A stretch of DNA of 64,000 nucleotides, from NCBI GenBank assembly GCA_963803375.1, contig CAWDMB010000011.1:1-64000 (forward strand), written 5' to 3'. The notes under the pieces are model-generated. The model ran no database searches. It was given only the letters and a program-made list of their open reading frames with translations, and had not been told where the DNA came from. The translations under genes and the position numbers were made by a program. This document shows positions 1 to 8,386 of this stretch, piece after piece. Positions within the stretch are counted from its first letter, which is position 1; the number at the start of each line of letters is the position of its first letter. The stretch is from JAOPZW01 sp963803375. Lineage in GTDB: Bacteria > Actinomycetota > Thermoleophilia > Solirubrobacterales > Solirubrobacteraceae.

Positions 1-48
1 CGGTAACGCGCGTAGGAGACCGGTACTAATGGTCCGAGGGCTTGACGG
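1..48 (+). rRNA. 23S ribosomal RNA, 3' end (partial)
   Basis: The first bases match the conserved 3' end of bacterial 23S rRNA: the string GACCGGTACTAATGGTCCGA, followed by GGGCTTGA, is the terminal helix that closes the molecule. The gene begins outside the window, and its exact last base is uncertain by a few positions. It is followed by a spacer of about 70 bases and then 5S rRNA, the normal order of a bacterial rRNA operon read on the plus strand. No tRNA is visible in the spacer. Confidence 0.9.
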
Positions 49-118
49 TTGTTTGATACCCCGCGGTGGCGCTGTGCAGTTGTGAATGACCATCCGCGAG
101 GGCGGTCTCTCGCCGTTT

Positions 119-234
119 TCCGGTGGCTATGGCGAGGGGGAAACACCTCTTCCCATTCCGAACAGAGCAGTTAAGCCCCTCAGCGCCGATGGTACTTGGC
201 CCGCAAGGGCCCGGGAGAGTAGGACGCCGCCGGT
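119..234 (+). rRNA. rrf: 5S ribosomal RNA
   Basis: The core contains the universal 5S strings CCATTCCGAACAGAGCAGTT and GGGAGAGTAGGACG. The ends pair to form helix I: CCGGTGGC near 120 with GCCGCCGG near 226-233. Length is about 116 nt, normal for 5S. It is the last gene of the rRNA operon whose 23S end opens the window. Ends are set by helix I pairing and may be off by one or two bases. Short open frames crossing this region on both strands are not genes. Confidence 0.95.
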
Positions 235-246
235 GTATCTGACCTA

Positions 247-280
247 CGAGCCGCCCCATCCCGGGCGGCTCGGTCGTCGT
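247..280 (+). terminator. Hairpin after 5S rRNA, probable rRNA operon terminator
   Basis: A perfect 10-bp stem, CGAGCCGCCC (247-256) with GGGCGGCTCG (263-272), closes a six-base loop CATCCC and lies 12 bases after the 5S gene. The following sequence, GTCGTCGTTG, is only mildly T-rich, as is common in very GC-rich genomes. Position and stem strength suggest the rRNA operon terminator. The rest of 281-519 shows no gene. Confidence 0.75.
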
Positions 281-519
281 TGAGCCGTCGGCGCGAGGCG
301 CGGCGGGCGCGCGCGGCCCGCATCCCGCGGTCGTCAGGCGGTTCGCGCCGCCCGGCGCCTGGTCCTCGGAGCACGGCGTCTCCTGCTGGCTACTCGAGCT
401 GTGGCGCGGAGGGTGTCGCCGAAGCTCGGCGCGGGCGTCCTCGGTGAGCAGGGCGCGCCGACAGGGCCGGTAGCAGGTCATGGCGTCAAGAGACGTCGGC
501 CATACCGTAGGCTGGATCC

Positions 520-1989
520 GTGCCGCCGCTGCAACGCCCCGACCATTCCCGAAGGATCGAGTTGCCGCCGCGCAACGCGGTGCACGCCGCGCACGCCGAC
601 GTGCTCGTTGTGGGCGGCGGCCCGGCCGGCCTCGGCGCCGCGGCGGGCGCGGCGGAGGCCGGCGCGGACGTGGTGCTGGTGGAGCGCTACGGCTTCCTCG
701 GCGGCAACGCCACGGCGGCGCTCGTCATGCCGCTGATGTCATTTCACACCCACGCGCACGAGGAGCGGATGAGGGGCCTCGAGGCGAAGCTGCGGCTGCT
801 GCCGGGCGACCAGGGCCGCGGCGAGCCGTTGATCGGCGGACCGCTCGTGCGCCTGGGCGAGCTGCTGCTCGCGGACGGCGGTGCCGTGCGGCCGGTAGCG
901 GAGACCGGCTACACGGTCCCGTTCGACCCCGAGAAGCTGAAGGACGCGACGTTCGCGCTGCTCGACGAAGCGGGCGTCCGCTTCTTGCTGCACTCGTTCG
1001 CGAGCGGGATCGTCGGCGACGGGCGCCCCGAGGGGGTTGTGCTCGAGACGAAGTCCGGCCCGCTCGTCGTGACCGCCGACGTCATCGTCGACTGCACCGG
1101 CGACGGCGACGTGGCCGCGGCGGCGGGCGTCGGCTACGTGCTCGGGAGCGCCTACGACGGGCTCACGCAGCCGCTCACGCTGATGTTCCGGATGGGGGAG
1201 TTCGATCGCTCCGGCTTCGCTGGCTACGTCACCGAGCACCCCGAGGACTGGTCCGGCGTCCACGGCCTCTGGAAGCTGGTCGCGCAGGCGGAGGCCGTGG
1301 GCGAGCTCGACCTCCCGCGCGAGGACATCCTCTTCTTCGCCACGCCGCACGAGCGCGAGGTGAGCGTGAACTGCACGCGCGTGCCGGGGCTCGGCGTCGA
1401 CGTCTTCGACCTCACGCGCGCGGAGTGGCGCGCGCGCAGCCAGATGCGCCAGATCGTGAACTTCTTGCAGCGGCGCGTGCCGGGCTTCGAGCGCGCCTAC
1501 GCGATCCAGAGCGGCGCCACCGCCGGCGTGCGCGAGTCGCGCCGCATCTGGGGGCAGTACACGCTCACGGGCGAGGATGTCCTGTCGGGCCGGCACTTCG
1601 ACGACGCCATCGCCCGCGGCGCCTACCCGGTCGACGTGCACGCGTCGAAGGGAGAAGGGACGCTGCTGCAGCCGCTTCCGCCTGGCACAGCGTACGACGT
1701 GCCGCTCCGCTGCCTGCTGCCGGAGGGGATGCCGGGGCTGCTGGTCGCAGGGCGCTGCTTGTCGGCGACCCGCGAGGCGCAGGCCTCCGCACGCGTGACG
1801 CCGCTCGCCGTGGCCACCGGGCACGCGGCCGGCGTCTGCGGGGCGCTCGCGGCGCGCGACGGCGCCGAGCCCGCGGACGTGCCGGTGCACGAGGTCCAGC
1901 GCGAGCTGCTGCGCCAGGGAGCGCTGCTGAGGCCGGAGCTGGCCGCCGCGGTCTCCGACCGGCCCGCCGCGAGCAGCGAGGCTTCCTGA
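520..1989 (+). CDS. FAD-dependent oxidoreductase (FAD_oxidored family)
   Basis: Predicted 489-residue flavoprotein. An N-terminal Rossmann motif GGGPAGLGA (residues 32-40) is followed by Glu55 at the end of the second strand, the usual FAD-binding arrangement. The C-terminal stretch AGRCLSATREAQASARVTP (about residues 409-427) matches the signature of the FAD_oxidored family, whose members are often poorly characterised. The substrate cannot be told from sequence. The chosen start is GTG; residues 1-24 are probably a poorly conserved extension, so a later start is possible. It stands alone after the rRNA operon and shows no signal peptide or membrane segment. Confidence 0.85.
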   Translation: MPPLQRPDHSRRIELPPRNAVHAAHADVLVVGGGPAGLGAAAGAAEAGADVVLVERYGFLGGNATAALVMPLMSFHTHAHEERMRGLEAKLRLLPGDQGRGEPLIGGPLVRLGELLLADGGAVRPVAETGYTVPFDPEKLKDATFALLDEAGVRFLLHSFASGIVGDGRPEGVVLETKSGPLVVTADVIVDCTGDGDVAAAAGVGYVLGSAYDGLTQPLTLMFRMGEFDRSGFAGYVTEHPEDWSGVHGLWKLVAQAEAVGELDLPREDILFFATPHEREVSVNCTRVPGLGVDVFDLTRAEWRARSQMRQIVNFLQRRVPGFERAYAIQSGATAGVRESRRIWGQYTLTGEDVLSGRHFDDAIARGAYPVDVHASKGEGTLLQPLPPGTAYDVPLRCLLPEGMPGLLVAGRCLSATREAQASARVTPLAVATGHAAGVCGALAARDGAEPADVPVHEVQRELLRQGALLRPELAAAVSDRPAASSEAS

Positions 1990-2175
1990 CGCGCGGGGCG
2001 CCCGTCCGCGACTGAAACCGCCGGCGGGAGGCGACCGGATACCACGGCGAGAACCTGCCGCTGGCGAGCAAGACGTCACAACGACCGTCTCGGCGTGGTT
2101 GACATGATGCCGTTCGCGGGCGGCTCCGCGAAGGTTGGGCTTGGGGGCGGACGCCGGTTTCGGTAGAAAGCGCGT

Positions 2176-3312
2176 GTGTCTGTCATCGGCATCTCGGGGT
2201 CCTACGGAGGTCTCAACGTCGGCGACGAGGCGATCCTCACGTCGATCCTCGCGGAGCTGCGGCGGGTCGCGCCCGGTGTGGAGCTCGTTGTGTTCTCTCG
2301 TGATGTCGGCCACACGCAGCGCCACCACGACGTCGATCGCACCGTCAACGGGCGCGACGTGCTGAGGGCGGACATCCGCGCGGAGGTGGACCGCCTCGAC
2401 CTGCTGCTGCTGGGCGGCGGCGGCATCCTGTACGACCGCGAGGCGGGCTCCTATCTCCAGGTCGCGGAGGTCGCCCAGCGGCGCGGCATTCCCACGGCGA
2501 CCTACGCGATCGGCGGCGGACCGCTCCAGCGGACGGTCGAGCGCCAAGCGGTGGCCGATGTCGTCGAGCGGATGCAGCTGGTCACGGTCCGGGAGATGGC
2601 GGCGAAGCGGCTGTTCGAGCAGATCGGCGTCGAGCAGGATGTGGTCGTCACGGCGGACCCTGCGCTGCTGCTCGAGCCGGAGCCCTTCACCGAGGCGATG
2701 CTGGCGCGCGAGGGCGTCATCAAGGAGCGCGCGCTCGTGGGGATGTCGGTGCGCGAGCCGGGCGGCGCCGCCGCGGAGATCGGACACGCCGCTTACCACG
2801 CGCTGCTCGCGAACGCCGCCGACTACATCGTCGCGCGCCTCGACGCCGACGTGTTGTTCGTACCGATGGAGCGTCAGGACATCCGGGAGGCGCATCGCGT
2901 GATGGCCGAGATGGGGCTGGCCGAGCGCGCTTCGGTGCTCAAGGGCGCCTACTCGCCGGGGCAGGTGCTGGGGTTGATGCAGCACCTCGAGCTGGCCGTC
3001 GGGATGCGGCTGCACTTCCTGATCTTCGCCGCCAATGCGGGCGTGCCGCCCGTCGCGCTGCCCTACGCGTCGAAGGTCGTCTCGTTCCTCGAGCGGCTGG
3101 GGCTCCCGACGCCGCAGCTGGTTCACCGCGAGCACGTCGGAGCGCTGCTGGCGTCGATCGACCGTCTCTGGGACGAGCGTCACAAGCAGCGCGAGTTGCT
3201 GCACGAGCGGATCCCTCTGATGCGCGTCGAGGCCGCCCGGACCGCCGTGCTCGTGGCGGACCTGCTGGCGTCGGGCGCTCGGCCCTCCGGCGCCCGCCTC
3301 GCGGCGACCTAA
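2176..3312 (+). CDS. Polysaccharide pyruvyl transferase family protein (CsaB-like)
   Basis: 378 residues. The N-terminal motif SYGGLNVGDEAIL, the Gly-rich LLLLGGGGILYDRE region, YAIGGGPL and the C-terminal VGMRLHFLIFA segment are characteristic of the polysaccharide pyruvyl transferase family. These enzymes move pyruvate from phosphoenolpyruvate onto cell-wall glycans; CsaB members pyruvylate secondary wall polymers that anchor S-layer proteins. The length fits CsaB. Start is GTG at 2176. No S-layer or wall-polymer gene lies beside it, so the acceptor is unknown. A 187-base gap separates it from the upstream oxidoreductase, so it is probably transcribed on its own. Confidence 0.85.
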   Translation: MSVIGISGSYGGLNVGDEAILTSILAELRRVAPGVELVVFSRDVGHTQRHHDVDRTVNGRDVLRADIRAEVDRLDLLLLGGGGILYDREAGSYLQVAEVAQRRGIPTATYAIGGGPLQRTVERQAVADVVERMQLVTVREMAAKRLFEQIGVEQDVVVTADPALLLEPEPFTEAMLAREGVIKERALVGMSVREPGGAAAEIGHAAYHALLANAADYIVARLDADVLFVPMERQDIREAHRVMAEMGLAERASVLKGAYSPGQVLGLMQHLELAVGMRLHFLIFAANAGVPPVALPYASKVVSFLERLGLPTPQLVHREHVGALLASIDRLWDERHKQRELLHERIPLMRVEAARTAVLVADLLASGARPSGARLAAT

Positions 3313-3899
3313 GGTCGTGTCGAGCAGTGTTGGCCCTGTCGATGACTCCGAGTGGGCGCTCGTCGCGAGCGTTGCGCGTCGCCGGGCGACGTAGGCGGAT
3401 CATTTGGGTCGCGTGGTCGATCCGCTAACCCCGCGCCGCTGCTCCGAGTTGACAGCGGAGCGACCGGCGCGGGTGCGGGCGACGGCTCTCCCGGAACCGT
3501 CAGCGTGCGCGCTCGGGGGCGCGCCGGCGCTCGCGCGGCGCCGGCAGGGGCGCCACGGCGGTGCACGGCTGGACCCGCGCGGCGACCCGTCCGGGTCGCC
3601 GGGGCCGCCCGGGAGCGCGCAGCGGGGCGCGATGAGGGTGCGCGCCCGCGGGATCCGCGCTGCGCGAGGCGCGGAGGCTTTCGTCGACGGCGCCGTGCGG
3701 GCCACGGCGGGGGAGCTCATAGCTCTCGAGCGTGGCGAAGGCGACGGCGAGCTCGACGGCGCGCCGGACCCCGTCGCGCCAGCGGGCGCGAGCCGGTCCG
3801 GAGTCCTGAAGGCTGGAGAACATGTGTTCGGGAGGCTAGATCACCGCCCGGACGGAAGCGAGATCCTGCAACGCCCCTTGCAGGCCGTACAGTCCGGCC
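3313..3899. other. 587-base region without a supportable gene
   Basis: Several long open frames cross this stretch on both strands, but all give Arg/Ala/Pro-rich proteins without recognisable domains, as expected by chance in this composition. No strong terminator hairpin, tRNA or repeat was found. It probably holds the 3' end of the pyruvyl transferase transcript and the promoter of the DUF389 gene. Confidence 0.6.
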
Positions 3900-4895
3900 A
3901 TGGTCCATCTGCGGATCGTGGTGCCGGTCGACCGGACGGATCGGGTCTTGAACGTGTTCGAGGCCTGCCCGACTGTCATCAACATCGTGGTCCTGCGAGG
4001 GACCGCCCGCAAGCCGGAGGGCGACGTCCTGCTCTGCGACGTCGCCAAGGAGGACGCGAGCGTCGTCCTCGCCGACCTCAAGTCGCTGCGCGTGCATCTG
4101 GACGGGTCGATCTCGGTCGAGGCGATCGACACCGCGCTCTCGACGGTCGCGGACCAGGCCGAGCGGGAGGCGCGGGGGTCGGTGTCGGACGCCGTGCTCT
4201 GGGAGCAGGTCACCGAGCGCACGTCCGAGGAGTCGGCCCTCTCGGGCGCCTTCCTGATCTTCATCACGCTGGCGGCGATCATCGCCTCGGTCGGCATCTA
4301 CCTCAACAGCCCGATCCTGATCGTCGGCGCGATGGTCGTGGGGCCGGAGTTCGGGCCGATCGCCGGCTTCTGCGTCGCGGTGGTCGAGCGCCGCGGGCAG
4401 CTCGCGCTGCACTCGCTGGCCGCGCTCCTCGTGGGCTTCCCGGTCGCGATCGCGACCGTGGTCGCCACGTCGCTGGTCTTCAAGGCGACGGGCATCACGC
4501 CCGACAGCTTCGGTGCCGCCAGCCACTCGCTGTCGCGCACGATCGCCTCGCCCGACTTCTTCGCGGCGCTCGTCGCCTTCTGCGCCGGCGTGGCCGGCAT
4601 GCTCTCCCTGACCACCGCGAAGTCCGGCGCGCTCATCGGTGTGCTCATCTCGGTCACCACGATCCCGGCCGCTGCGAACGTGGGCGTGTCGCTGGCCTAC
4701 GGGGACGGCGCCTCGTTCCGTGGCTCGCTCGAACAGCTCGCCCTGAACGTCGCGAGCCTGCTCGTCGCGGGCACGCTCACGCTCACCGTCCAGCTCGCGC
4801 TCTACCGCCGCCGCCGCCGCGAGCACAAGCGCCTGCACCCGGTCGCCGGCGATCGCGTGGAGTCCGTCCCGCGGCGTGCGCGCGTGCGCACCTAG
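3900..4895 (+). CDS. DUF389 family membrane protein (TIGR00341-like)
   Basis: 331 residues in two parts. The soluble N-terminal domain (about 1-115) begins MVHLRIVVPVDRT, resembling the regulatory domain of DUF389 proteins. A membrane domain of about six helices starts near residue 118; it includes LNSPILIVGAMVVGPEFGPI, the conserved signature of the family. The function of DUF389 is not established. The C-terminal tail is very basic (YRRRRREHKR) and probably cytoplasmic. ATG start. It is convergent with the isocitrate dehydrogenase-like gene, ending 31 bases from it. The family assignment is confident; no function is claimed. Confidence 0.85.
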   Translation: MVHLRIVVPVDRTDRVLNVFEACPTVINIVVLRGTARKPEGDVLLCDVAKEDASVVLADLKSLRVHLDGSISVEAIDTALSTVADQAEREARGSVSDAVLWEQVTERTSEESALSGAFLIFITLAAIIASVGIYLNSPILIVGAMVVGPEFGPIAGFCVAVVERRGQLALHSLAALLVGFPVAIATVVATSLVFKATGITPDSFGAASHSLSRTIASPDFFAALVAFCAGVAGMLSLTTAKSGALIGVLISVTTIPAAANVGVSLAYGDGASFRGSLEQLALNVASLLVAGTLTLTVQLALYRRRRREHKRLHPVAGDRVESVPRRARVRT

Positions 4896-4926
4896 CCGGT
4901 GGTGCTTCGCGTTGCGAGAAGGCCCA

Positions 4927-6032
4927 CTAGACGGTCGAGCCGAGCGAGGACCAGACGTCGATCTTGGTGCGCACGCGCGCGACGACCTCGCTCGTGAACT
5001 CCGACGTGGAGGCATGGCCTCCCAGGTCGGGCGTGCGCACGCCGGCGGCGCTGGCCTCGAGCACGGACTCGTAGATCGCTCGCGAGGCGCGCTCGGCGCC
5101 CTCGAACCCGCGCGCGCCGGCGACCCGGAGCACCGCGCCGCAGGCCAGGATCATGGCCATCAGGTTGGCGATGTCCTTGCCCTGGAGCGCCGGCGCGGTG
5201 CCGTGCGGCGCCTCGGCCATCACCACCTGCGTCTCGAACGCGTCGTCGAAGGCGAGCACGATCGACTCGGCGCCCGCGATCGAGCCGAACATGGGCATGA
5301 CGAGGTCGCTGAGGCAGTCGCCGTCGCGGTTGAGCGCCGGGATCACGAGCGGGCCCTCGGCCGCCCCGCCGATCAGGCCCGCGTAGGTCGCGTCGATGAG
5401 CACGGGCTGGTAGGGCACGTCGGCGTTGCCCTGCGCGGCGGCGTCGAGCTCCTCCTTGAGCATCCCCTCGTAGACCGGCGAGACGGTCCACTTCGGCCCG
5501 CCGAAGACGCGCCCGCCGATCTTGCGCGCGGTCCGGAACGAGTACTCGGCGACCGCGCGGCACGTCGAGCGCGTGATCCGCTCGGTGCGGAACGCAACCT
5601 CGCCGGGGGCGCCTCGCCGCCCTCGCGCCACTCGTCCGCGCCGTAGGCGTCCTCGACGGCCATCCGCACGACGGCGATCGGGTGGTGGACGCCCGCGACG
5701 GGCGTGACGCCGGGGATGCGCCGGCCCGTGCGGATGATGACCTTGCCGTCGACGGCCTCGCGCAGCAGGCGGTTGGGAGAGCCGACGTCGTCGCGGCCCT
5801 CCGGCGTGATCGTCGCCGCCTTGACGCCGAAGCCGGCCTCGCGCATGGCCCGGGCGGCATCGGCGACGACGGCGTTCTCGGTCGCTCGCCGGTGCTCGAG
5901 CGAGAGGTCGAAGCGGACGAGCTCGAGCTCGAGGCCGGCGACGTCGGCCGCGAGGACCCGGACTGCCTGCTCGAGGAGCTCCTGCCCGGTCTCGTCGCCC
6001 TCGAGGATCACGATCGTCGGACCGTCGGCCAT
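4927..6032 (-). pseudogene. Isocitrate/isopropylmalate dehydrogenase-like gene with one-base frameshift
   Basis: Two overlapping minus-strand frames together encode one protein of about 368 residues. The N-terminal half starts with ATG at 6032 (MADGPTIVILEGDETGQ; DLSLEHRRAT; VKAATITPEG) and the C-terminal half continues ITRSTCRAVAEYSFRTARK, GGPKWTVSPVYEG, AEAPHGTAPALQGKDIAN. These are signatures of NADP-type isocitrate dehydrogenases; HGTAP is the nucleotide-binding loop. The frame breaks at a run of five G (5604-5608, C on the coding strand). One extra base there restores GEAPPGEVAFRTER. As written, translation from 6032 would miss the catalytic C-terminus. A sequencing error in a homopolymer, a real mutation and slippage are all possible. 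Stop at 4927. Confidence 0.8.
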
Positions 6033-6085
6033 GGCGCCGCCACGATACCGCGAGCCGCCGCGGCCCCACTACGCTGCGGCGACCG

Positions 6086-6418
6086 ATGAGCGGCGCGGTG
6101 TGCAGCTGGTGCGGCGTCGGGGTCGGGCCCGACGATGGCTTCCGCGCGGCCGAGCCGGCGGGTGAGCGCCGCGCCGCGTTCTGCCGGCTCGAGCACGTCG
6201 TGCCCTGGATCATCCAGGGCGCGCACTGGGAGCCCGGGAGCATCCTCGAGCCGGGCGATCCCGGCGATGGCCTGGGCCGCTGCGCGCACTGCGGTGGCCA
6301 GGTCGGCGACCGCCGCGTGCTGCTCGTGCGCCATCGCGGCGAGCACCGCATCGCCGACGCCTTCTGCGGTGTCGACCACCTGCTGGCCTGGGCCAAGGCC
6401 GGCGGGCGCTGGCGGTAG
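6086..6418 (+). CDS. Hypothetical protein with two duplicated Cys3His modules
   Basis: 110 residues of unknown function. The protein is an internal duplication: C6-x2-C9-G, then AFC33-x3-H37-x3-W in the first half, and C66-x2-C69-G, then AFC94-x3-H98-x3-W in the second. Each half thus supplies three Cys and one His with nearly the same spacing (23 and 24 residues between the second and third Cys), the pattern of a small zinc-binding fold. No signal peptide or membrane segment is present. ATG start, 53 bases from the divergent isocitrate dehydrogenase-like gene. The HD hydrolase gene converges on it with a 9-base gap. Zinc binding is inferred; a DNA, RNA or protein partner is not known. Confidence 0.7.
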   Translation: MSGAVCSWCGVGVGPDDGFRAAEPAGERRAAFCRLEHVVPWIIQGAHWEPGSILEPGDPGDGLGRCAHCGGQVGDRRVLLVRHRGEHRIADAFCGVDHLLAWAKAGGRWR

Positions 6419-6427
6419 ACCGTCGAC

Positions 6428-6997
6428 CTAGGCGGCGACGCCGAGCGCGCCGGCGCGCTCCTGCAGTGCGGCGATGACGAAGGCGACGTGCTCGTCGAAG
6501 TCGACGCCGAGCTCCTCGGCGCCCCGCCGGACCTCCTCGCGGTTGACCGCCGCGGCGAAGCTGGGCTGCTTGAGCTTCTTCTTGACCGACTTCGGGGTGA
6601 GGCCCTCAAGGCCGGCCGGGCGGACGTAGGCGCAGGCGAGGACGAAGCCCGAGAGCTCGTCGACCGCGTAGAGCGTGCGCTCGAGCGGCGAGTCGCGCGA
6701 GACGCCCAGGAAGTCGGCGTGCGCGGCGATCGCCCGGACCACGACAGGGTCGACGTCGCGCCGCTCGAGCTCGGCCAGCGCCATGCGCGGGTGCCCCGTC
6801 TCGAGGTCGGGGTAGCGCTCGTAGTCGAGGTCGTGGAGGAGGCCGACGACGCCCCACAGCTCCTCGTCGTCGCCGCGGGCGCGCGCGGCGGCGCGCATCG
6901 AGGCCTCGACCGCCAGGCAGTGGCGGCGCAGGGACTCCGAGGCGACCCATTCGGTCAGGAGGGTCCACGCCTCGTCGCGCGAAAGCCGCACGGACAT
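6428..6997 (-). CDS. HD domain-containing hydrolase
   Basis: 189 residues. The HD metal-binding pair lies in GLLHDLDYERYP (His55, Asp56), with His26 in RRHCLAVEASM and a further His in ETGHPRM and IAAHADF, the usual ligand pattern of small HD phosphohydrolases. Proteins of this size and motif set are widespread and generally annotated only as HD domain proteins; nucleotide substrates are likely but unproved. ATG start at 6997, 58 bases upstream of the murA start, so the two genes share a divergent promoter region. The Lys-rich segment SVKKKLKQPSF near the C-terminus is typical of this subgroup. Confidence 0.85.
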   Translation of the reverse strand: MSVRLSRDEAWTLLTEWVASESLRRHCLAVEASMRAAARARGDDEELWGVVGLLHDLDYERYPDLETGHPRMALAELERRDVDPVVVRAIAAHADFLGVSRDSPLERTLYAVDELSGFVLACAYVRPAGLEGLTPKSVKKKLKQPSFAAAVNREEVRRGAEELGVDFDEHVAFVIAALQERAGALGVAA

Positions 6998-7055
6998 GGC
7001 TGTTAGGCTAGCCCAGCGCCCGTCCTCCTCTCCCGAAGCGGGCCCCAAGCCCCTC

Positions 7056-8369
7056 ATGGAGAAGTTCGTCATCGACGGCGGCGTTCCGCTGTCCGGCTCG
7101 GTCCGTCCCGCCGGCAACAAGAACGGTGCACTCCCGATCCTCGCCGCCTCGGTCCTGACATCCGAGGAGCTCGTCGTGCGCAACGTGCCGCGCATCCGCG
7201 ACGTCGAGGCGATGCTCGGGGTCCTGCGGGGGCTCGGCGTCAGCGCCGAGTGGCGCGAGGAGAACGAGGTCGCCGTGTGCGCCGCCGGGGTCGACCCGGA
7301 GGCGAGCATCGATCGCGAGCACGCCGAGGCCATCCGCGCCTCCTTCCTGCTCGCGGGGCCGCTGCTCGCCCGCTTCGGGCGCGCCGAGATGCCGTCGCCG
7401 GGCGGGGACGTCATCGGCCGCAGGCGCCTCGACCCCCACCTCGACGCCTTCCGGGCGCTCGGGGCCGGCGTCCGCGCCGAGCGCGACATCGTCCTCGAGG
7501 CCCGTGGTCGCCTGCGCGCCGGCGACGTGTTCATGGACGAGCCGTCGGTCATGGCGACCGAGAACGCGCTGATGGCGGCCGCGCTCACGCCGGGGACCAC
7601 GGTCATCGGCAACGCCGCGTGCGAGCCCCACGTCCAGGACCTCGCGCGGATGCTCGCCAAGATGGGGGCGGACGTGCGAGGCATCGGCTCGAACGTGCTC
7701 ACGATCAGCGGTCGCGACGAGCTCGGCGGCTGCACGCACGACCTCGGTCCCGACCACATCGAGATCGGCTCGTTCATGGCGCTCGCCGGCGTGACCGGCG
7801 GCGAGCTGCGCATCCACGACACCGAGCCCGGCGACCTGCGCATGATCCGCCTGATCTTCCGGCGACTCGGACTGCACACCGAGCTCGACGGCGCGGACGT
7901 CGTCGTTCCCGGCGGCCAGCGGCTCCTCGTCGAGCACGACGCCGGTGACTACACGTGCAAGATCCAGGACGGCCCCTGGCCGGCCTTCCCGGCCGACCTG
8001 ACGTCGATCGTGGTGGCGCTCGCGACGCAGTCCGAGGGCCAGGTGCTGATCCACGAGTGGATGTTCGAGAACCGCCTCGTCTTCACCGACAAGCTCGGCG
8101 TCATGGGCGCCAACATCATCGTCTGCGACCCGCATCGAGCGATCGTGCACGGCCCGCGGCGGCTGCGCGGCCAGCGCGTCGAGTCGCCCGACATCCGCGC
8201 CGGCATGGCCATGCTCATCGCCGCGCTGTGCGCCTGCGGGCGCAGCGAGATCGGCAACATCCGCCAGATCGACCGCGGCTACGAGCGCATCGACGAGCGC
8301 CTGCGCGAGCTCGGCGCGCAGATCGAGCGGGTCGCGGCCGATCCGCATCCGCTGGTCGTCCACGCCTAG
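7056..8369 (+). CDS. murA: UDP-N-acetylglucosamine 1-carboxyvinyltransferase, Cys-to-Asp active site
   Basis: 437-residue MurA, the first committed enzyme of peptidoglycan synthesis, which transfers enolpyruvate from PEP to UDP-GlcNAc in the cytoplasm. Recognised by MEKFVIDGG at the start, PAGNKNGALPIL, the active-site loop SPGGDVIGRR, and WPAFPADLTS plus ENRLVF. The catalytic Cys of most MurAs (Cys115 in E. coli) is Asp118 here. That substitution is known in mycobacterial MurA and is associated with intrinsic fosfomycin resistance. The start chosen is ATG 7056, which matches the family N-terminus; an upstream ATG at 6996 would add 20 residues. The his operon follows after 17 bases. Confidence 0.93.
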   Translation: MEKFVIDGGVPLSGSVRPAGNKNGALPILAASVLTSEELVVRNVPRIRDVEAMLGVLRGLGVSAEWREENEVAVCAAGVDPEASIDREHAEAIRASFLLAGPLLARFGRAEMPSPGGDVIGRRRLDPHLDAFRALGAGVRAERDIVLEARGRLRAGDVFMDEPSVMATENALMAAALTPGTTVIGNAACEPHVQDLARMLAKMGADVRGIGSNVLTISGRDELGGCTHDLGPDHIEIGSFMALAGVTGGELRIHDTEPGDLRMIRLIFRRLGLHTELDGADVVVPGGQRLLVEHDAGDYTCKIQDGPWPAFPADLTSIVVALATQSEGQVLIHEWMFENRLVFTDKLGVMGANIIVCDPHRAIVHGPRRLRGQRVESPDIRAGMAMLIAALCACGRSEIGNIRQIDRGYERIDERLRELGAQIERVAADPHPLVVHA

Positions 8370-8386
8370 GCTCGGGGCACACCCCG

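Noticed and set aside
480..2015. Long Arg/Gly-rich open frame overlapping the FAD oxidoreductase gene in another frame
   Set aside because: Composition is that of a shifted reading of a GC-rich gene, no domain is visible, and the overlapping frame has clear FAD motifs.
2099..2130. TTGACA at 2099-2104 as the promoter of the pyruvyl transferase gene
   Set aside because: No -10-like sequence follows at 15-19 bases; the region is GC-only, so support is insufficient.
739..3204. An 821-codon antisense open frame across two genes
   Set aside because: It is fully antisense to the oxidoreductase and the pyruvyl transferase genes and has His/Arg/Asp-rich noise composition. Several similar frames occur throughout the window.
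3404..4930. A 508-codon open frame over the 3.3-3.9 kb gap and the DUF389 gene
   Set aside because: Its second half is a shifted copy of the DUF389 gene and its first half has no recognisable features.
5600..5612. Programmed ribosomal frameshift in the isocitrate dehydrogenase-like gene
   Set aside because: There is no classical slippery heptamer plus downstream pseudoknot visible, and this enzyme family is not known to need frameshifting; a homopolymer error or mutation is simpler.
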